From Limnohabitans curvus (GTDB lineage Bacteria; Pseudomonadota; Gammaproteobacteria; Burkholderiales; Burkholderiaceae_C): a DNA stretch of 64,000 nt. How positions within the stretch are numbered: position 1 is the first letter of the stretch; every line of letters begins with the position of its first letter. The notes under the pieces were generated by a model. It ran no database searches, had not been told where the DNA came from, and was given only the letters and a program-made list of their open reading frames with translations. The position numbers were made by a program, and so were the translations under genes. Shown here in pieces: positions 1 to 12,353 of this stretch. The DNA is taken from NCBI RefSeq assembly GCF_003063475.1, contig NZ_NESP01000001.1:1612001-1676000 (forward strand), written 5' to 3'.

Positions 1-1719
1 GCCATTGGGCGTGCGGTGCTGGTGGCATCCAGTCGCGTGGATGTGGCTCACTATTTCATCGAAGCCACACAAGTCGCTTCCGAAATTGAGCGCCTTTCAG
101 AAGCGCGCCAGGCGGTGATGGCTGAGCTGCAACAGTTGCACGACAACTTGCCCAAAGAGTCGCCCCCAGAGCTGGCTGCGATTCTTGAGGTTCACCTCAT
201 GCTGCTGGACGACACCATGCTGGCTGACGGCGTGGCGCAGTGGGTGAAAGATCGTTTGTACAACGCCGAGTGGGCGTTGACCTCGCAACTGGATGTGGTC
301 GCACGCCAGTTCGATGAGATGGATGACCCGTATTTGCGCGAGCGCAAAGGTGATCTCGAGCAGGTGGTGGAGCGCATGCTGCGCCACATGAAAGGCATGC
401 CGCATGTGATGCCCCAAGTCTCCCCCAAGCGTAGCAATCAGCCGCGTCAGCAAGATTTGCAGCTGGGTGATGAGATGGATGTCCCCTTGGTCTTGGTGGC
501 GCACGACCTGTCGCCAGCCGACATGTTGCAATTCAAGCAAAGCGTGTTTGCCGGTTTTGTCACCGATGTCGGTGGCAAAACATCGCACACCGCCATCGTG
601 GCGCGCAGCTTGGATATCCCTGCTGTGGTGGGTGCACGCACGGCAAGTCAGCTGGTGCGGCAAGACGACTGGATCATCATTGATGGTGATGCGGGCGTGG
701 TCATTGTCGATCCTTCGCCCATCATCTTGGCGGAATACGGCTTCAAGCAACGTCAGGCAGAAGTCGAGCGTGAACGGCTTTCACGTTTGCGCCACACACC
801 TGCAGTAACCCTAGATGGTCAGCGCGTGGACTTGTTGGCCAACATTGAAATGCCCGAGGACTCGCCTGCGGCTTTGGGCGTCGGTGCGGTGGGTGTGGGC
901 TTGTTCCGCAGCGAGTTTTTGTTCATGGGTCGCGAAGGCGCGTTGCCTGATGAGCAAGAACAGTTCCAAGCCTATCGACGCGCGGTGGAAGGTATGAAAG
1001 GCTTGCCCGTCACCATTCGCACGGTCGATGTGGGGGCCGACAAGCCCTTGGACCGCGCGATGAAAGAGGAAGCCCACTTGAATCCTGCGTTGGGTTTGCG
1101 AGCCATTCGCTGGAGCTTGGCTGACCCTGCGATGTTTTTGACGCAGTTGCGTGCCATCTTGCGCGCGGCGGCTTATGGCCAAGTTCATTTGCTCATTCCC
1201 ATGCTGGCCCATGCGCGTGAAATTCAGCAAACGCTGGCGTTGTTGGAGCAGGCGCGCAAACAGCTCGACAAACGCGGCGTGGCGTTTGGCCCGGTGAAAG
1301 TTGGCGCCATGATTGAAGTGCCCGCTGCGGCACTGAGTGTGAAGATGTTCTTGCGTTATTTCGACTTCTTGTCGATTGGCACAAACGACTTGATTCAATA
1401 CACCTTGGCGATTGACCGTGCCGATGAGTCAGTGGCACACCTGTATGACCCGCTGCACCCAGCGGTGCTTCGTTTGGTGGCCGATGTCATTGCTGAGTGC
1501 CGCGCGCAAGGCAAGGGCGTGAGTGTGTGTGGCGAAATGGCAGGCGACCCTAGCCTCACACGCTTGCTGTTGGGTTTGGGTCTGCGCAGTTTTTCGATGC
1601 ACCCCACGCAAATCTTGGCCGTCAAGCAAGAGATCATTCGTGCGGATGCCTTGCGTCTTGAAGCGTGGTCGCAAAGTGTGTTGGCCAGCGATGAGCCGGC
1701 CGAATTGATGGGGTTTTAA
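1..1719 (+). CDS. ptsI: PTS enzyme I (phosphoenolpyruvate-protein phosphotransferase), 5' end cut off
   Basis: This enzyme takes phosphate from phosphoenolpyruvate and passes it to HPr in the cytoplasm. Reading frame 1 is open from the first base ([11 protein letters not shown]), so the true start lies just outside the window and only some tens of residues are missing. Visible motifs are the phosphohistidine region [17 protein letters not shown] (His codon at 586-588), RSEFLFM in the PEP-binding barrel, and the C-terminal catalytic cysteine in [10 protein letters not shown]. The short missing N-terminus argues against the GAF-containing PtsP paralogue, but this cannot be proved here. Its stop overlaps the convergent lipA stop by 4 bases. 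Confidence 0.93.
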   Translation, partial: AIGRAVLVASSRVDVAHYFIEATQVASEIERLSEARQAVMAELQQLHDNLPKESPPELAAILEVHLMLLDDTMLADGVAQWVKDRLYNAEWALTSQLDVVARQFDEMDDPYLRERKGDLEQVVERMLRHMKGMPHVMPQVSPKRSNQPRQQDLQLGDEMDVPLVLVAHDLSPADMLQFKQSVFAGFVTDVGGKTSHTAIVARSLDIPAVVGARTASQLVRQDDWIIIDGDAGVVIVDPSPIILAEYGFKQRQAEVERERLSRLRHTPAVTLDGQRVDLLANIEMPEDSPAALGVGAVGVGLFRSEFLFMGREGALPDEQEQFQAYRRAVEGMKGLPVTIRTVDVGADKPLDRAMKEEAHLNPALGLRAIRWSLADPAMFLTQLRAILRAAAYGQVHLLIPMLAHAREIQQTLALLEQARKQLDKRGVAFGPVKVGAMIEVPAAALSVKMFLRYFDFLSIGTNDLIQYTLAIDRADESVAHLYDPLHPAVLRLVADVIAECRAQGKGVSVCGEMAGDPSLTRLLLGLGLRSFSMHPTQILAVKQEIIRADALRLEAWSQSVLASDEPAELMGF

Positions 1720-2714
1720 GCCTTTGCAGCTTCGGATGCCGCGTGGGCCTGTTGGTCCGCGTGGTAGCTAGATCGCACCATGGCGCCGACGGCGGCATGG
1801 CTAAAGCCCATTTCGTAGGCCTTTTCCTCAAACATCTTGAACGTGTCTGGGTGCACGTAGCGGCGCACAGGGATGTGGCTGGTGCTAGGCGCCAAGTATT
1901 GGCCGATGGTGAGCATGTCGATGTTGTGGTCGCGCATGTCTTGCATCACTTGCAAAATCTCTTCGTCCGTTTCGCCGAGGCCCACCATCAAGCCACTCTT
2001 CGTGGGTACGTTGGGGTGGAGGGCTTTGAATTTTTTGAGCAAATTCAAGCTGAAGGCGTAATCGCTGCCGGGGCGCGCTTCTTTGTAGAGGCGTGGCACG
2101 GTTTCCATGTTGTGGTTCATCACATCAGGTGGTGCAGCTTTGAGAATTTCCAAAGCGCGGTCGTCACGGCCGCGGAAGTCTGGGACCAAGATTTCAATTT
2201 GTGTTTGCGGTGACAGCTCGCGCGTGCGACGAATGCAATCGACAAAGTGTTGACTGCCGCCGTCGCGCAAATCGTCGCGGTCCACGCTGGTGATGACCAC
2301 GTATTTCAGTTTCAACTGAGCAATGGTTTTGGCCAAATTCTCTGGTTCATTCACATCGAGTGGATCGGGGCGGCCGTGGCCCACATCGCAGAAGGGGCAG
2401 CGGCGTGTGCACTTGTCGCCCATGATCATGAAGGTGGCGGTGCCTTTGCCGAAGCATTCACCAATGTTGGGGCAGCTGGCTTCTTCACACACGGTCACCA
2501 ATTTGTTGGCGCGCAGCACGTCTTTGATCTCGTAAAAACGCGTGGACGGCGAGCCCGCTTTGACGCGAATCCAATCTGGCTTTTTCAGCACTTCGCTTTG
2601 CTCGACTTTCACGGGAATGCGTGAGAGTTTGGCTGCAGCTTTTTGCTTGGCTGATGCGTTGTAGTTTTCGACGGTTTGCGCTTCGCGCACGACGTTGTTG
2701 TCAGGGGTGGACAT
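1716..2714 (-). CDS. lipA: Lipoyl synthase
   Basis: This radical SAM enzyme inserts two sulfurs into protein-bound octanoyl groups to make lipoyl cofactors for pyruvate and 2-oxoglutarate dehydrogenases and the glycine cleavage system. Both expected cysteine sets are present: the auxiliary cluster [12 protein letters not shown] (CX4CX5C) and the radical SAM cluster CTRRCPFC (CX3CX2C). I chose the ATG at 2714 (MSTPDNNVV, 332 residues); an upstream in-frame TTG at 2723 would add three residues. It follows lipB by 31 bases in the same direction, which suggests one transcript DUF493-lipB-lipA. Its 3' end overlaps ptsI. Confidence 0.96.
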   Translation of the reverse strand: MSTPDNNVVREAQTVENYNASAKQKAAAKLSRIPVKVEQSEVLKKPDWIRVKAGSPSTRFYEIKDVLRANKLVTVCEEASCPNIGECFGKGTATFMIMGDKCTRRCPFCDVGHGRPDPLDVNEPENLAKTIAQLKLKYVVITSVDRDDLRDGGSQHFVDCIRRTRELSPQTQIEILVPDFRGRDDRALEILKAAPPDVMNHNMETVPRLYKEARPGSDYAFSLNLLKKFKALHPNVPTKSGLMVGLGETDEEILQVMQDMRDHNIDMLTIGQYLAPSTSHIPVRRYVHPDTFKMFEEKAYEMGFSHAAVGAMVRSSYHADQQAHAASEAAKA

Positions 2715-2745
2715 AGCAATCAAGCCTGTGTTGGAGGCCCTGGGT

Positions 2746-3423
2746 TCAGGGCGCTAAATAGGTAACGAGCTTTTGGCTCAAAGTGTCAGCGACGTCTTGC
2801 CAGCTGACCGATACGCCGATTGTAGAAAGATCGACGGTTTGCAAACCTCGATAGCCACAAGGGTTGATGCGTTGGTAGGGTGATAGATCCATGGCCACAT
2901 TCAGCGCCACACCGTGGTACGTGCAATGGCGACTGACTTTGATGCCGAGTGCCGCGATTTTCCCTAGGCCCGCAAAGTCTGGATCTTTGTTGCCGTCTTT
3001 TTGCGGGCGCTGTGCCAGCATGGCGTGGCTGTGTGGGTTGTCTAAGCGCACATAGATGCCAGGCGCACCAGACACGCGGTGTCCCGTCACGCCAAAGTGA
3101 TCGAGCGTGCGAATCACGGCCTCTTCAATGCGGTACACATATTCTTTGACGTAGTAGCCGGAGCGTTTGAGGTCAATCAGCGGGTAAGCCACCACTTGGC
3201 CTGGGCCATGAAATGTCACTTGCCCGCCGCGGTTGGTGGGAACGACAGGGATGTCCCCTGGGGCAAGTAGGTGGTCTTCGTGCCCGGCGAGCCCCTGCGT
3301 AAATACGGGGGGGTGTTCACAAACCCATAGTTCATCCGGTGTATCGGACGTGCGTGCGGCTGTGAAATCCTGCATTGCTTGGTAGGTTGGCAGGTACGGC
3401 ACAAGGCCGAGTTGTTTGATCAC
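2746..3423 (-). CDS. lipB: Octanoyl-ACP:protein octanoyltransferase
   Basis: This enzyme transfers octanoate from acyl carrier protein to the lipoyl domains of 2-oxoacid dehydrogenases, the step before LipA. It has 225 residues, which is usual for the family. The substrate-site motif [17 protein letters not shown], the lysine region [13 protein letters not shown] and the catalytic cysteine in [12 protein letters not shown] are all visible. The start codon is GTG, and GTGA overlaps the stop of the upstream DUF493 gene (3420-3423), so translation of the two is probably coupled. A G7 run (plus strand, about 3307-3313) lies within the gene. Confidence 0.95.
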   Translation of the reverse strand: MIKQLGLVPYLPTYQAMQDFTAARTSDTPDELWVCEHPPVFTQGLAGHEDHLLAPGDIPVVPTNRGGQVTFHGPGQVVAYPLIDLKRSGYYVKEYVYRIEEAVIRTLDHFGVTGHRVSGAPGIYVRLDNPHSHAMLAQRPQKDGNKDPDFAGLGKIAALGIKVSRHCTYHGVALNVAMDLSPYQRINPCGYRGLQTVDLSTIGVSVSWQDVADTLSQKLVTYLAP

Positions 3424-3713
3424 AGAACCACTTTCACCATGGGATGAGAGGTGAGGGTGCGGTACAGCTCGTCGAGTTGTTCGCGGCTGGTGGCTGTCAC
3501 AGTGATGGTGACGCCTAAATAATTGCCGCCTTTGCTTTCTCGCAACTCAATGGTGGTGGCGTCAAATGCGGGGTCAAATTGCTCGGCAATGTAGGTCACC
3601 GCATGCACAAAACCATCGGCCTTCGTTCCCATGACTTTGATGGGGAAAAGGCTTGGATACTCGATCAGCGAGTCTGCACGAGGGTTTTCTGGGGGGGGGC
3701 TTGAGCTTGTCAT
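3420..3713 (-). CDS. DUF493 family protein (YbeD-like)
   Basis: This small cytosolic protein of 97 residues belongs to the YbeD/DUF493 family, which sits next to lipB in many proteobacteria; its biochemical role is not established. The conserved core is [11 protein letters not shown] near residue 20 and the C-terminal region around [14 protein letters not shown], consistent with the ACT-like ferredoxin fold known for YbeD. The start is the ATG at 3711-3713. The N-terminal SSSPPPENP is encoded by an uninterrupted run of nine C on the coding strand (nine G on plus at 3691-3699), an obvious slippage site. The stop overlaps the lipB start. Confidence 0.9.
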   Translation of the reverse strand: MTSSSPPPENPRADSLIEYPSLFPIKVMGTKADGFVHAVTYIAEQFDPAFDATTIELRESKGGNYLGVTITVTATSREQLDELYRTLTSHPMVKVVL

Positions 3714-3746
3714 GTGGGAAATTATCCTCTTCTTGGTGCAATCAGC

Positions 3747-3790
3747 CTAAAAGCGTATGTGTTATCACGTACAATAATTGGCTCTATAGA
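3747..3790 (+). promoter_or_regulatory. Candidate promoter region of the atp operon
   Basis: The 109-base divergent gap between the DUF493 gene and atpI holds two weak sigma70-like options: TACAAT at 3770-3775 with no good -35, and TTATCA (3762-3767) with TATAGA (3785-3790) at 17-base spacing. Neither is convincing alone. A promoter is expected here because the nine-gene atp operon has no other obvious start site. Confidence 0.35.
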
Positions 3791-3822
3791 GGCTAGTGGA
3801 TGTAACCTGGGCGTAAACAAAC

Positions 3823-4299
3823 ATGACCAGAATACAACCCGAAGATCAAGAAAACGTACAAGACGCGTTTGAGCCGCTCACCGCCGAACAGGTGGTCGAG
3901 TTGCGCAAGCAGCAGCCCCTTCTGTCGGTATGGCGGGTGGTCGGAGTCCAGGTCATCCTGGGGCTCTTGGTGGCGGGTTTTGTGTGGTTTGTGTCAGGAC
4001 GTATGGCGGCTGTGTATTCGGCGCTTTACGGAGCTCTGACGGTGATCGCCCCTGCGGCGCTCTTTGCGCGAGGTTTGACCAGTCGAGTTGCCTCCGTGAA
4101 TGTTGGTGCTGCGGTGTTTGGCTTTTTCCTCTGGGAAATGGTCAAAATAGGCTTGACGGTCGCAATGTTGTTTGCGGCCCCGCGTCTTGTGAGTGATTTG
4201 AGCTGGCCTGCCATGTTGGCAGGTCTAGTAGTGACAATGAAGGTGTATTGGGTGGCGCTTGGCTTTCGCAAGGTGTTTTACCCGGTCAATCCAACTTAA
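3823..4299 (+). CDS. atpI: ATP synthase subunit I (AtpI)
   Basis: This integral membrane protein of 158 residues is encoded at the head of the F1Fo operon. AtpI proteins are thought to help assemble the c-ring and are not part of the finished enzyme. About four hydrophobic segments follow a charged N-terminus, for example [16 protein letters not shown] near residues 43-58 and the stretch around [21 protein letters not shown]. The ATG at 3823 is used. The family call rests on position and topology more than on sharp motifs, because AtpI diverges fast. The atpB start is 14 bases downstream. Confidence 0.85.
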   Translation: MTRIQPEDQENVQDAFEPLTAEQVVELRKQQPLLSVWRVVGVQVILGLLVAGFVWFVSGRMAAVYSALYGALTVIAPAALFARGLTSRVASVNVGAAVFGFFLWEMVKIGLTVAMLFAAPRLVSDLSWPAMLAGLVVTMKVYWVALGFRKVFYPVNPT

Positions 4300-4313
4300 A
4301 GAAGAGCGAACGA

Positions 4314-5171
4314 ATGTCTGTTGAACATGGTCCGACCGCTGGTGAATACATCGTTCACCACCTGACGCATCTGCAAAACAAGCCGATGGCTGGCGTCATT
4401 GACTTCTCCGTTTACAACCTTGACTCGATTTTCTGGTCTGTGTTGTTGGGTGTGGTTGCTAGCTTCTTCTTGTGGCGTGCTGCCCGTGGTGCAACTGCGC
4501 ACGCGCCAGGCCGCTTCCAAGCTGCTGTCGAAATCTTGGTTGAGATGGTCGACAGCCAGGCCAAGGGCATCATTCACAGTGCAGAGAGTCGCAAATTGGT
4601 GGCTCCTTTGGCTTTGACTGTGTTTGTCTGGATCTTCTTGATGAACGCCATGGACTTGTTTCCTGTCGATTTGTTCCCAAAAATTTGGGAAATCATCTAC
4701 GGCGCAAACGGTGGCGATGCTCACCATGCTTACATGCGTGTAGTGCCATCGGCTGACTTGTCCACCACCCTGGGTTTGTCCACATCTGTTTTGTTGGTCT
4801 GCGTGTTTTACAACATCAAGATCAAAGGTATCGGCGGCTGGGTGCATGAGTTGTTCTGCGCTCCCTTCGGTGCTCATCCCCTCTTGTGGCCAGTCAACTT
4901 CGTCATGCAAATGATCGAGTTCGCAGCCAAGACCGTGTCGCATGGCATGCGACTGTTCGGCAACATGTATGCTGGCGAGTTGGTGTTCATGTTGATCGCA
5001 TTGATGGGTGGCGCTGCTGCTGCCACATTGCCAGGCATCTTGCTGCCTATCGGTCACATCATTGCTGGTTCTATTTGGGCCATCTTCCACATCATGATCA
5101 TCACATTGCAAGCCTTCATCTTCATGATGTTGACGCTGGTGTATGTGGGTCAAGCGCATGATGCCCACTAA
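4314..5171 (+). CDS. atpB: ATP synthase Fo subunit a
   Basis: Subunit a forms the proton half-channels next to the rotating c-ring in the inner membrane. The chosen ATG at 4314 gives 285 residues ([10 protein letters not shown]); the frame stays open back to 4248 but that stretch overlaps the atpI end and is not conserved-looking. The essential arginine lies in [14 protein letters not shown] at about residue 213, matching R210 of E. coli. Hydrophobic helices near residues 40-55, 98-112 and 155-167 and the C-terminal hairpin fit the family. It is the second gene of the operon. Confidence 0.96.
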   Translation: MSVEHGPTAGEYIVHHLTHLQNKPMAGVIDFSVYNLDSIFWSVLLGVVASFFLWRAARGATAHAPGRFQAAVEILVEMVDSQAKGIIHSAESRKLVAPLALTVFVWIFLMNAMDLFPVDLFPKIWEIIYGANGGDAHHAYMRVVPSADLSTTLGLSTSVLLVCVFYNIKIKGIGGWVHELFCAPFGAHPLLWPVNFVMQMIEFAAKTVSHGMRLFGNMYAGELVFMLIALMGGAAAATLPGILLPIGHIIAGSIWAIFHIMIITLQAFIFMMLTLVYVGQAHDAH

Positions 5172-5483
<312 letters not shown>

Positions 5484-5513
5484 TCTAGCAACTACCAAAA
5501 GAAAGGTGTTGCC

Positions 5514-5984
5514 GTGAGCATCAACGCAACCCTGTTCGTCCAGATGATCGTTTTTGCGGTCTTGGTGTGGTTCACGATGAAATTCGTGTGGCCACCCATC
5601 GCAAGCGCCCTCGACGAACGTTCAGAAAAAATTGCCCATGGTTTGGCTGCGGCCGAACATGCCAAGATTGAACTGTCCAATGCGCACAAAGAAGTTGAAC
5701 TCAAGCTGGCCGAAACCCGCAATGAGTCCACTGCTTTGTTGGCTGACGCAGAGCGTCGTGCACAACACTTGATCGACGAAGCCAAGGCTCATGCCACGGT
5801 TGAAGCGAACAAGATTGTTGCTGCTGCTCATGCAGAAGCTGCGCAAGAAGTCGTGAAAGCCCGTGAAGCACTGCGTGAGCAAGTGGCTGCATTGGCGGTC
5901 AAAGGTGCCGAGCAGATTCTCCGTAAGGAAGTCAATGCTGGTGTCCACGCCGACTTGTTGGGCCGTCTGAAGACTGAGCTGTAA
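5514..5984 (+). CDS. atpF: ATP synthase Fo subunit b
   Basis: This is the peripheral stalk subunit that holds F1 against the stator. An N-terminal membrane anchor (residues about 5-25, [20 protein letters not shown]) is followed by a long charged, alanine-rich helix of the kind that dimerises as a coiled coil. Its 156 residues match the usual length. The start is GTG at 5514, preceded by AGAAAGG. It lies between atpE (30 bases) and atpH (9 bases). Confidence 0.96.
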   Translation: MSINATLFVQMIVFAVLVWFTMKFVWPPIASALDERSEKIAHGLAAAEHAKIELSNAHKEVELKLAETRNESTALLADAERRAQHLIDEAKAHATVEANKIVAAAHAEAAQEVVKAREALREQVAALAVKGAEQILRKEVNAGVHADLLGRLKTEL

Positions 5985-5993
5985 GAGGACAAC

Positions 5994-6524
5994 ATGGCCG
6001 AACTCGCCACCATTGCCCGCCCTTACGCAGAAGCTTTGTTCAAGGCTTCGGCCGCAGACCTGAGCGGTACCGCTGCATGGCTCGAAGAGCTTGCAGCGAT
6101 CGCTGGGAATGCCCAATTACTGCAATTTGCAGAAGGCCCCAAGGTCACATCAAGCCAAGTGTTTGATTTGATTTCTGGTGTTGCTAAATCCAAATTGCCA
6201 ACTGCTGCGCAAAACTTTTTGCGCGCCGTGATTGACAACGGTCGCTTGAGCGCGCTGCCCGAAGTGGCAACGCAATTCCGCGCACATGTCAACGCGCAAA
6301 GCGGTACGGCAGACGCTTTTGTGTACAGCGCTTTTGACATCGACGCAGCAGCTTTGGCTGATGTGAAGACGACTCTTGAAAAGCGTTTTGGCCGCAAACT
6401 CAACGTCTCTGTGGCCTTGCAGCCTGAGCTGATTGGCGGTATTCGCGTGGTGGTGGGTGACGAAGTGTTGGACACTTCTGTCAAAGCCCGTTTAGATCAA
6501 ATGAAAGTTGCGCTGACGGCTTAA
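5994..6524 (+). CDS. atpH: ATP synthase F1 subunit delta
   Basis: Delta joins the top of the alpha3beta3 head to the b-subunit stalk. The 176-residue protein starts [19 protein letters not shown], the typical N-terminal helix region, and ends with the conserved segment around [20 protein letters not shown]. The ATG follows an AGAGGACAAC ribosome site 9 bases after atpF. Confidence 0.95.
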   Translation: MAELATIARPYAEALFKASAADLSGTAAWLEELAAIAGNAQLLQFAEGPKVTSSQVFDLISGVAKSKLPTAAQNFLRAVIDNGRLSALPEVATQFRAHVNAQSGTADAFVYSAFDIDAAALADVKTTLEKRFGRKLNVSVALQPELIGGIRVVVGDEVLDTSVKARLDQMKVALTA

Positions 6525-6560
6525 TGCCTGTCAGCCCTAACAAGAAAGAAGGAAAGAGTC

Positions 6561-8099
6561 ATGCAACTCAATCCAGCAGAAATCTCTGAGCTGATTAAGA
6601 GCCGTATCGAAGGTTTGGGCAATGAAGCCAACGTTCGTAATCAAGGCACCGTTTTGTCGGTGACTGACGGCATCGTTCGCGTGCACGGTCTTTCAGACGC
6701 GATGCAAGGCGAAATGTTGGAGTTCCCCAACAACACATTCGGTCTGGCCCTGAACCTCGAGCGTGACTCGGTCGGTGCTGTGATCTTGGGTGAGTACGAG
6801 CACATCTCTGAAGGCGATATTGTCAAATGTACAGGTCGCATTTTGGAAGTGCCAGTCGGCCCTGAATTGATTGGCCGCGTGGTGAACGCTTTGGGTCAGC
6901 CTATCGACGGCAAAGGCCCGATCAACGCCAAGATGACTGACGTGATCGAAAAGGTTGCACCAGGCGTGATTGCTCGCGAATCCGTGAGCCAGCCGATGCA
7001 AACAGGTCTGAAGTCTGTTGACTCCATGGTGCCCGTGGGCCGTGGTCAGCGCGAGTTGATCATTGGTGACCGTCAAACAGGTAAAACAGCTGTTGCGATC
7101 GACGCCATCATCAACCAAAAAGGTCAAAACATGACCTGCGTTTACGTCGCGATTGGCCAAAAAGCCTCGTCGATCAAAAACGTGGTGCGCGCTTTGGAAC
7201 AAGCTGGCGCGATGGAGTACACCATCGTTGTGGCCGCTTCTGCTTCTGAATCTGCAGCGATGCAATACGTGTCAGCCTACTCAGGTTGCACCATGGGCGA
7301 ATACTTCCGCGATCGTGGCGAAGACGCCTTGATCGTGTATGACGATTTGTCTAAGCAAGCTGTGGCTTACCGCCAAGTGTCTTTGCTGTTGCGTCGCCCA
7401 CCAGGCCGCGAAGCTTACCCTGGCGACGTGTTCTATCTCCACAGCCGTTTGCTCGAGCGCGCTGCCCGCGTGAACGCCGACTACGTCGAAGCCTTCACCA
7501 AAGGCGCCGTCAAAGGCAAAACGGGTTCATTGACTGCATTGCCAATCATTGAAACCCAAGCCGGTGACGTGTCTGCTTTCGTGCCAACCAACGTGATTTC
7601 GATCACTGACGGTCAGATCTTCTTGGAAACCTCGTTGTTCAACGCCGGTATCCGTCCTGCGATCAACGCCGGTATCTCGGTGTCTCGCGTGGGTGGTGCA
7701 GCGCAAACGAAATTGATCAAGAACTTGTCCGGTGGTATCCGTACCGACTTGGCTCAGTACCGTGAATTGGCAGCGTTTGCTCAGTTCGCTTCTGACCTCG
7801 ACGAAGCCACACGTAAACAGCTCGACCGCGGTGCTCGCGTGACTGAATTGCTTAAGCAAGCTCAGTACAGCCCACAGTCAATCAGCATCATGGGTTCAAC
7901 CCTGTTTGCGGTGAACAAAGGCTTCATGGACGACATCGAAGTCAAACAAGTTCTGCACTTTGAATATGAAATGCACGCTTACCTCAAAGCTAAGCACGCT
8001 GCCTTGTTGGCCAAACTCGAAGCCGACAAAGCCATGGACAAAGATGCCGAGGCCGAACTGACCGCAGCATTGACTGCGTTCAAGAAAACCTTTGCTTAA
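6561..8099 (+). CDS. atpA: ATP synthase F1 subunit alpha
   Basis: This is the non-catalytic nucleotide-binding subunit of the F1 head. It has 512 residues, as is usual. The N-terminal beta-barrel ([18 protein letters not shown]) is followed by the Walker A motif GDRQTGKTA near residue 170 and by the family signature region [18 protein letters not shown] strong ribosome site (GAAGGAAAGAG) precedes the ATG. It is the fifth structural gene of the operon. Confidence 0.98.
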   Translation: MQLNPAEISELIKSRIEGLGNEANVRNQGTVLSVTDGIVRVHGLSDAMQGEMLEFPNNTFGLALNLERDSVGAVILGEYEHISEGDIVKCTGRILEVPVGPELIGRVVNALGQPIDGKGPINAKMTDVIEKVAPGVIARESVSQPMQTGLKSVDSMVPVGRGQRELIIGDRQTGKTAVAIDAIINQKGQNMTCVYVAIGQKASSIKNVVRALEQAGAMEYTIVVAASASESAAMQYVSAYSGCTMGEYFRDRGEDALIVYDDLSKQAVAYRQVSLLLRRPPGREAYPGDVFYLHSRLLERAARVNADYVEAFTKGAVKGKTGSLTALPIIETQAGDVSAFVPTNVISITDGQIFLETSLFNAGIRPAINAGISVSRVGGAAQTKLIKNLSGGIRTDLAQYRELAAFAQFASDLDEATRKQLDRGARVTELLKQAQYSPQSISIMGSTLFAVNKGFMDDIEVKQVLHFEYEMHAYLKAKHAALLAKLEADKAMDKDAEAELTAALTAFKKTFA

Positions 8100-8125
8100 T
8101 TCCTACCTGACACAAGGAGCCTCAA

Positions 8126-8992
8126 ATGGCAGCAGGTAAGGAAATTCGCGGCAAGATCAAATCGGTGGAAAACACCAAGAAGATCACCAAAGCCATGGAA
8201 ATGGTCGCCGCGTCCAAGATGCGTAAGGCGCAAGACCGCATGCGTGCGGCTCGCCCTTACAGCGAGAAAATTCGCCATGTCGCGGCTAACCTCGGCAAGG
8301 CCAATCCTGAGTACGTTCACCCCTTCATGGAAGTGAATCACGCCAAGGACGTGGGCCTGATCGTGGTCACCACAGACAAAGGCTTGTGCGGTGGTCTCAA
8401 CACCAACGTGTTGCGTATGGTGGCGAACAAGCTGCGTGACTTGCAAACCGAAGGGCACAAAGCGCAAGCTGTGGCCATCGGTAACAAAGGTCTGGGCTTC
8501 TTAGGTCGTTCAGGTGTCAAAGTTGTGGCGCATGCGACACAGCTGGGTGACACCCCTCACCTCGACAAGCTCATTGGCCCAGTCAAGGTGTTGTTGGATG
8601 CGTATGTCAACGGCGAGATCAATTCGGTCCAGCTGTGTTACACGCGTTTCATCAACACCATGAAGCAAGAGTCTGTGGTTGAGCAGCTTCTGCCTTTGTC
8701 GGCCGAAGTGCTGAAAACGCACGAAGTGCACAGCACTTGGGATTACATCTACGAACCGGATGCGCAAACCGTCATCGACGAATTGTTGCTCCGCTACGTA
8801 GAAGCTATGGTGTATCAAGCTGTGGCTGAAAGTATGGCGTCCGAGCAATCGGCCCGTATGGTTGCGATGAAGTCTGCGACCGACAACGCTGGGAACGTGA
8901 TCAACGAACTCAAACTGGTTTACAACAAGACGCGTCAAGCGGCGATTACGAAAGAACTTTCGGAAATCGTTGCCGGTGCGGCTGCTGTCTGA
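8126..8992 (+). CDS. atpG: ATP synthase F1 subunit gamma
   Basis: Gamma is the central rotor shaft that drives conformational change in the beta subunits. The 288-residue protein begins with the conserved helix [20 protein letters not shown] and [18 protein letters not shown] and ends with the partner helix ...[23 protein letters not shown]. Both helices together make the coiled-coil shaft. The ribosome site is ACAAGGAGCC, 26 bases after atpA. Confidence 0.97.
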   Translation: MAAGKEIRGKIKSVENTKKITKAMEMVAASKMRKAQDRMRAARPYSEKIRHVAANLGKANPEYVHPFMEVNHAKDVGLIVVTTDKGLCGGLNTNVLRMVANKLRDLQTEGHKAQAVAIGNKGLGFLGRSGVKVVAHATQLGDTPHLDKLIGPVKVLLDAYVNGEINSVQLCYTRFINTMKQESVVEQLLPLSAEVLKTHEVHSTWDYIYEPDAQTVIDELLLRYVEAMVYQAVAESMASEQSARMVAMKSATDNAGNVINELKLVYNKTRQAAITKELSEIVAGAAAV

Positions 8993-8998
8993 TTTTAA

Positions 8999-10417
<1,419 letters not shown>

Positions 10418-10425
10418 GAGATCCT

Positions 10426-10842
10426 ATGAGTACCATCCACGTAGATGTCGTCAGCGCAGAAGAGTTGATCTTCTCCGGCGAAGCCACTTTTGTGGCTTTG
10501 CCAGGCGAGGCGGGCGAGCTCGGTATTTATCCGCGCCACACGCCGCTGATTTCACGCATCCGTCCCGGTTCGGTGCGCATTCACACGGCTGATGGTGGTG
10601 AAGAGTTTGTTTTCGTAGCAGGTGGCATTCTTGAAGTGCAACCCGACTGCGTCACCGTCATGTCTGACACCGCTGTGCGCGGCAAAGACATGGACGAAGA
10701 AAAAGCAAACGCAGCCAAACTCGCAGCTGAAGAAGCCGTGAAGAACGCAAAATCAGACGTTGATCTGGCTCGTGCTCGCTCAGAGCTGACCATCTTGGCT
10801 GCTGAATTGTCGGCCTTGCGCCGCTACCGCGCTCACAAGTAA
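10426..10842 (+). CDS. atpC: ATP synthase F1 subunit epsilon
   Basis: Epsilon is part of the rotor foot and can inhibit ATP hydrolysis through its C-terminal helices. The 138-residue protein begins with the conserved beta-sandwich ([32 protein letters not shown]) and ends with two alanine-rich helices. It is the last gene of the atp operon and lies directly upstream of an intrinsic terminator. Confidence 0.96.
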   Translation: MSTIHVDVVSAEELIFSGEATFVALPGEAGELGIYPRHTPLISRIRPGSVRIHTADGGEEFVFVAGGILEVQPDCVTVMSDTAVRGKDMDEEKANAAKLAAEEAVKNAKSDVDLARARSELTILAAELSALRRYRAHK

Positions 10843-10863
10843 TTGCTGTGCGCGTCAGCGTTC

Positions 10864-10895
10864 AAAAGCCCCTGCCTCGCGGTCGGGGCTTTTTT
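10864..10895 (+). terminator. Intrinsic terminator of the atp operon
   Basis: A perfect 9-base stem (AAAAGCCCC / GGGGCTTTT) with a 12-base loop is followed by T residues. It lies 22 bases after the atpC stop and also precedes the next gene, so it should separate the two transcripts. Confidence 0.9.
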
Positions 10896-10926
10896 ATTGC
10901 GCAAAAATAAGTGGACAATTTGCCCC

Positions 10927-11376
10927 ATGCCTAAAGCCAAACTTCATGCAGCCACCGTCGGTGGCACAGCCGACGCCATTGAGAGCCAGTTTTACGAAGC
11001 CTTGCAAACAGGCGACATCGAAAAACTCATGCGCTGTTGGGCGGATGAAGATGACATTGTTTGCGTCCATCCAGGTGGTCCTCGTTTGATTGGCAGTGCC
11101 AGCATCCGTGCTGCTTTTGAAGCCATGTTTGCGAATGGCACGATTGCCGCGCGTCCAGAGCATGTGTGCAAGGTCGAATCGCTCACCAGCGCCATGCACA
11201 ATGTCATTGAACGCATCGCTTTGCTCACCACCGATGGCACGCAAGAGGCCGTGGTGGTGGCCACCAATGTTTATCAGCGCACGGCACAAGGGTGGCGCAT
11301 GGTGGCGCATCACGCCAGTCCAGGCACAGCGCCCACACACGCCGAAGCGCACGAAGCACCACAGGTCTTGCATTGA
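10927..11376 (+). CDS. NTF2-like / SnoaL-like small protein (DUF4440 type)
   Basis: This 149-residue cytosolic protein has the cone-shaped NTF2-like fold pattern: an N-terminal helix (AIESQFYEALQTGDIEKLMRC), then WADEDDIVCVHPGG with the typical HPGG turn, and C-terminal strands VVATNVYQRTAQGWRMVAHHAS. Family members include enzymes and ligand binders, so no reaction can be assigned. I start at ATG 10927, because upstream residues in the frame overlap the atp terminator. Its stop overlaps a TTG start of the next gene (TTGA, 11373-11376), which suggests translational coupling. Confidence 0.75.
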   Translation: MPKAKLHAATVGGTADAIESQFYEALQTGDIEKLMRCWADEDDIVCVHPGGPRLIGSASIRAAFEAMFANGTIAARPEHVCKVESLTSAMHNVIERIALLTTDGTQEAVVVATNVYQRTAQGWRMVAHHASPGTAPTHAEAHEAPQVLH

Positions 11377-12353
11377 TTTGGGACTACCGCGCGCCTTGGT
11401 GGTTGCCAGGCGGAAATTTTCAAACGATTTACGCCGCCAAACTCGCGCGTCGCTATTCAGGCCCCAAGCCGCAATGGTCGCGTGAACGATGGGACACGCC
11501 CGACAGTGATTTTGTCGATGTCGATTGGCGTGTTGAGGAGCGCGTACTTTCAGAAGATGCACCACTGTTCGTGCTGTTTCATGGCCTAGAAGGGTCATCC
11601 AGCAGCCATTACGCCGAAGCGTTTGCTGAAGAAACGCGCGCACGTGGCTGGCGTATGGCAGTGCCACACTTTCGTGGCTGCAGTGGCGAAATCAACTGGG
11701 CTCCGCGTGCTTACCACTCGGGTGATTTTGAGGAAATTGCATGGATGCTCAGTCGTTTGAGGCAGCAGCACAGTGGTCCAATCTATGCCGTAGGCATCTC
11801 ACTGGGCGGTAATGCGCTCATGCGTTGGGCGGGAGAGATGGGGCATGCCGCAGCCCAAATCGTCAACGGCGTTGTTTCTGTGTGTTCGCCGGTTGATTTA
11901 ACGGCCAGCGGTCACGCCATCGACACTGGTTTAAACAAAGCGATTTATGCCCGTATGTTTTTGGCCACGATGAAGCCACGCGCCATGCAAAAGTTACAGC
12001 AATTTCCTGGCTTGTTCGACCCGCTCGAACTGATGGCAGCTAACACCCTTTATGCGTTTGACAATGTGTTCACAGCGCCGCTACACGGCTTTCGTGGCAC
12101 CGATGATTATTGGGATCGCGCCAGCGCCAAGCCTGGCCTGACGCGTGTGCAAGTGCCCGCATTGGTGCTGAATGCACGCAACGACCCATTCATCCCTGCC
12201 AGTAGCTTGCCGACTCAAGACCAAGTGAGCGATCATGTCACGCTTTGGCAGCCCAACACGGGCGGGCATGTGGGCTTTGCCTCCGGCCGCTTTCCTGGTG
12301 ACTTGAAAGAAATGCCCTGGGCCGTTTCAGAATGGATGACACAACATGGATGA
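11373..12353 (+). CDS. YheT-family alpha/beta hydrolase
   Basis: This is a predicted esterase-like hydrolase of the YheT (ABHD1/3-related) family; the substrate is unknown. Key features are the N-terminal YRAPWWLPGGNFQTIYA, oxyanion region FHGLEGSSSSHYAE, the family motif HFRGCSGEIN, the nucleophile elbow GISLGGN and the catalytic histidine in NTGGHVGFASG. The frame is open from 11292 but conservation begins at IWDYRAP, so a TTG start at 11373 (326 residues), overlapping the previous stop, is most likely. The next gene overlaps its end by 8 bases. Confidence 0.85.
   Translation: MIWDYRAPWWLPGGNFQTIYAAKLARRYSGPKPQWSRERWDTPDSDFVDVDWRVEERVLSEDAPLFVLFHGLEGSSSSHYAEAFAEETRARGWRMAVPHFRGCSGEINWAPRAYHSGDFEEIAWMLSRLRQQHSGPIYAVGISLGGNALMRWAGEMGHAAAQIVNGVVSVCSPVDLTASGHAIDTGLNKAIYARMFLATMKPRAMQKLQQFPGLFDPLELMAANTLYAFDNVFTAPLHGFRGTDDYWDRASAKPGLTRVQVPALVLNARNDPFIPASSLPTQDQVSDHVTLWQPNTGGHVGFASGRFPGDLKEMPWAVSEWMTQHG

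Noticed and set aside
4296..5168. A 290-codon frame antisense to atpB, rich in His, Gln and Asp
   Set aside because: The composition is that of the reverse complement of a membrane protein gene; atpB is certain here.
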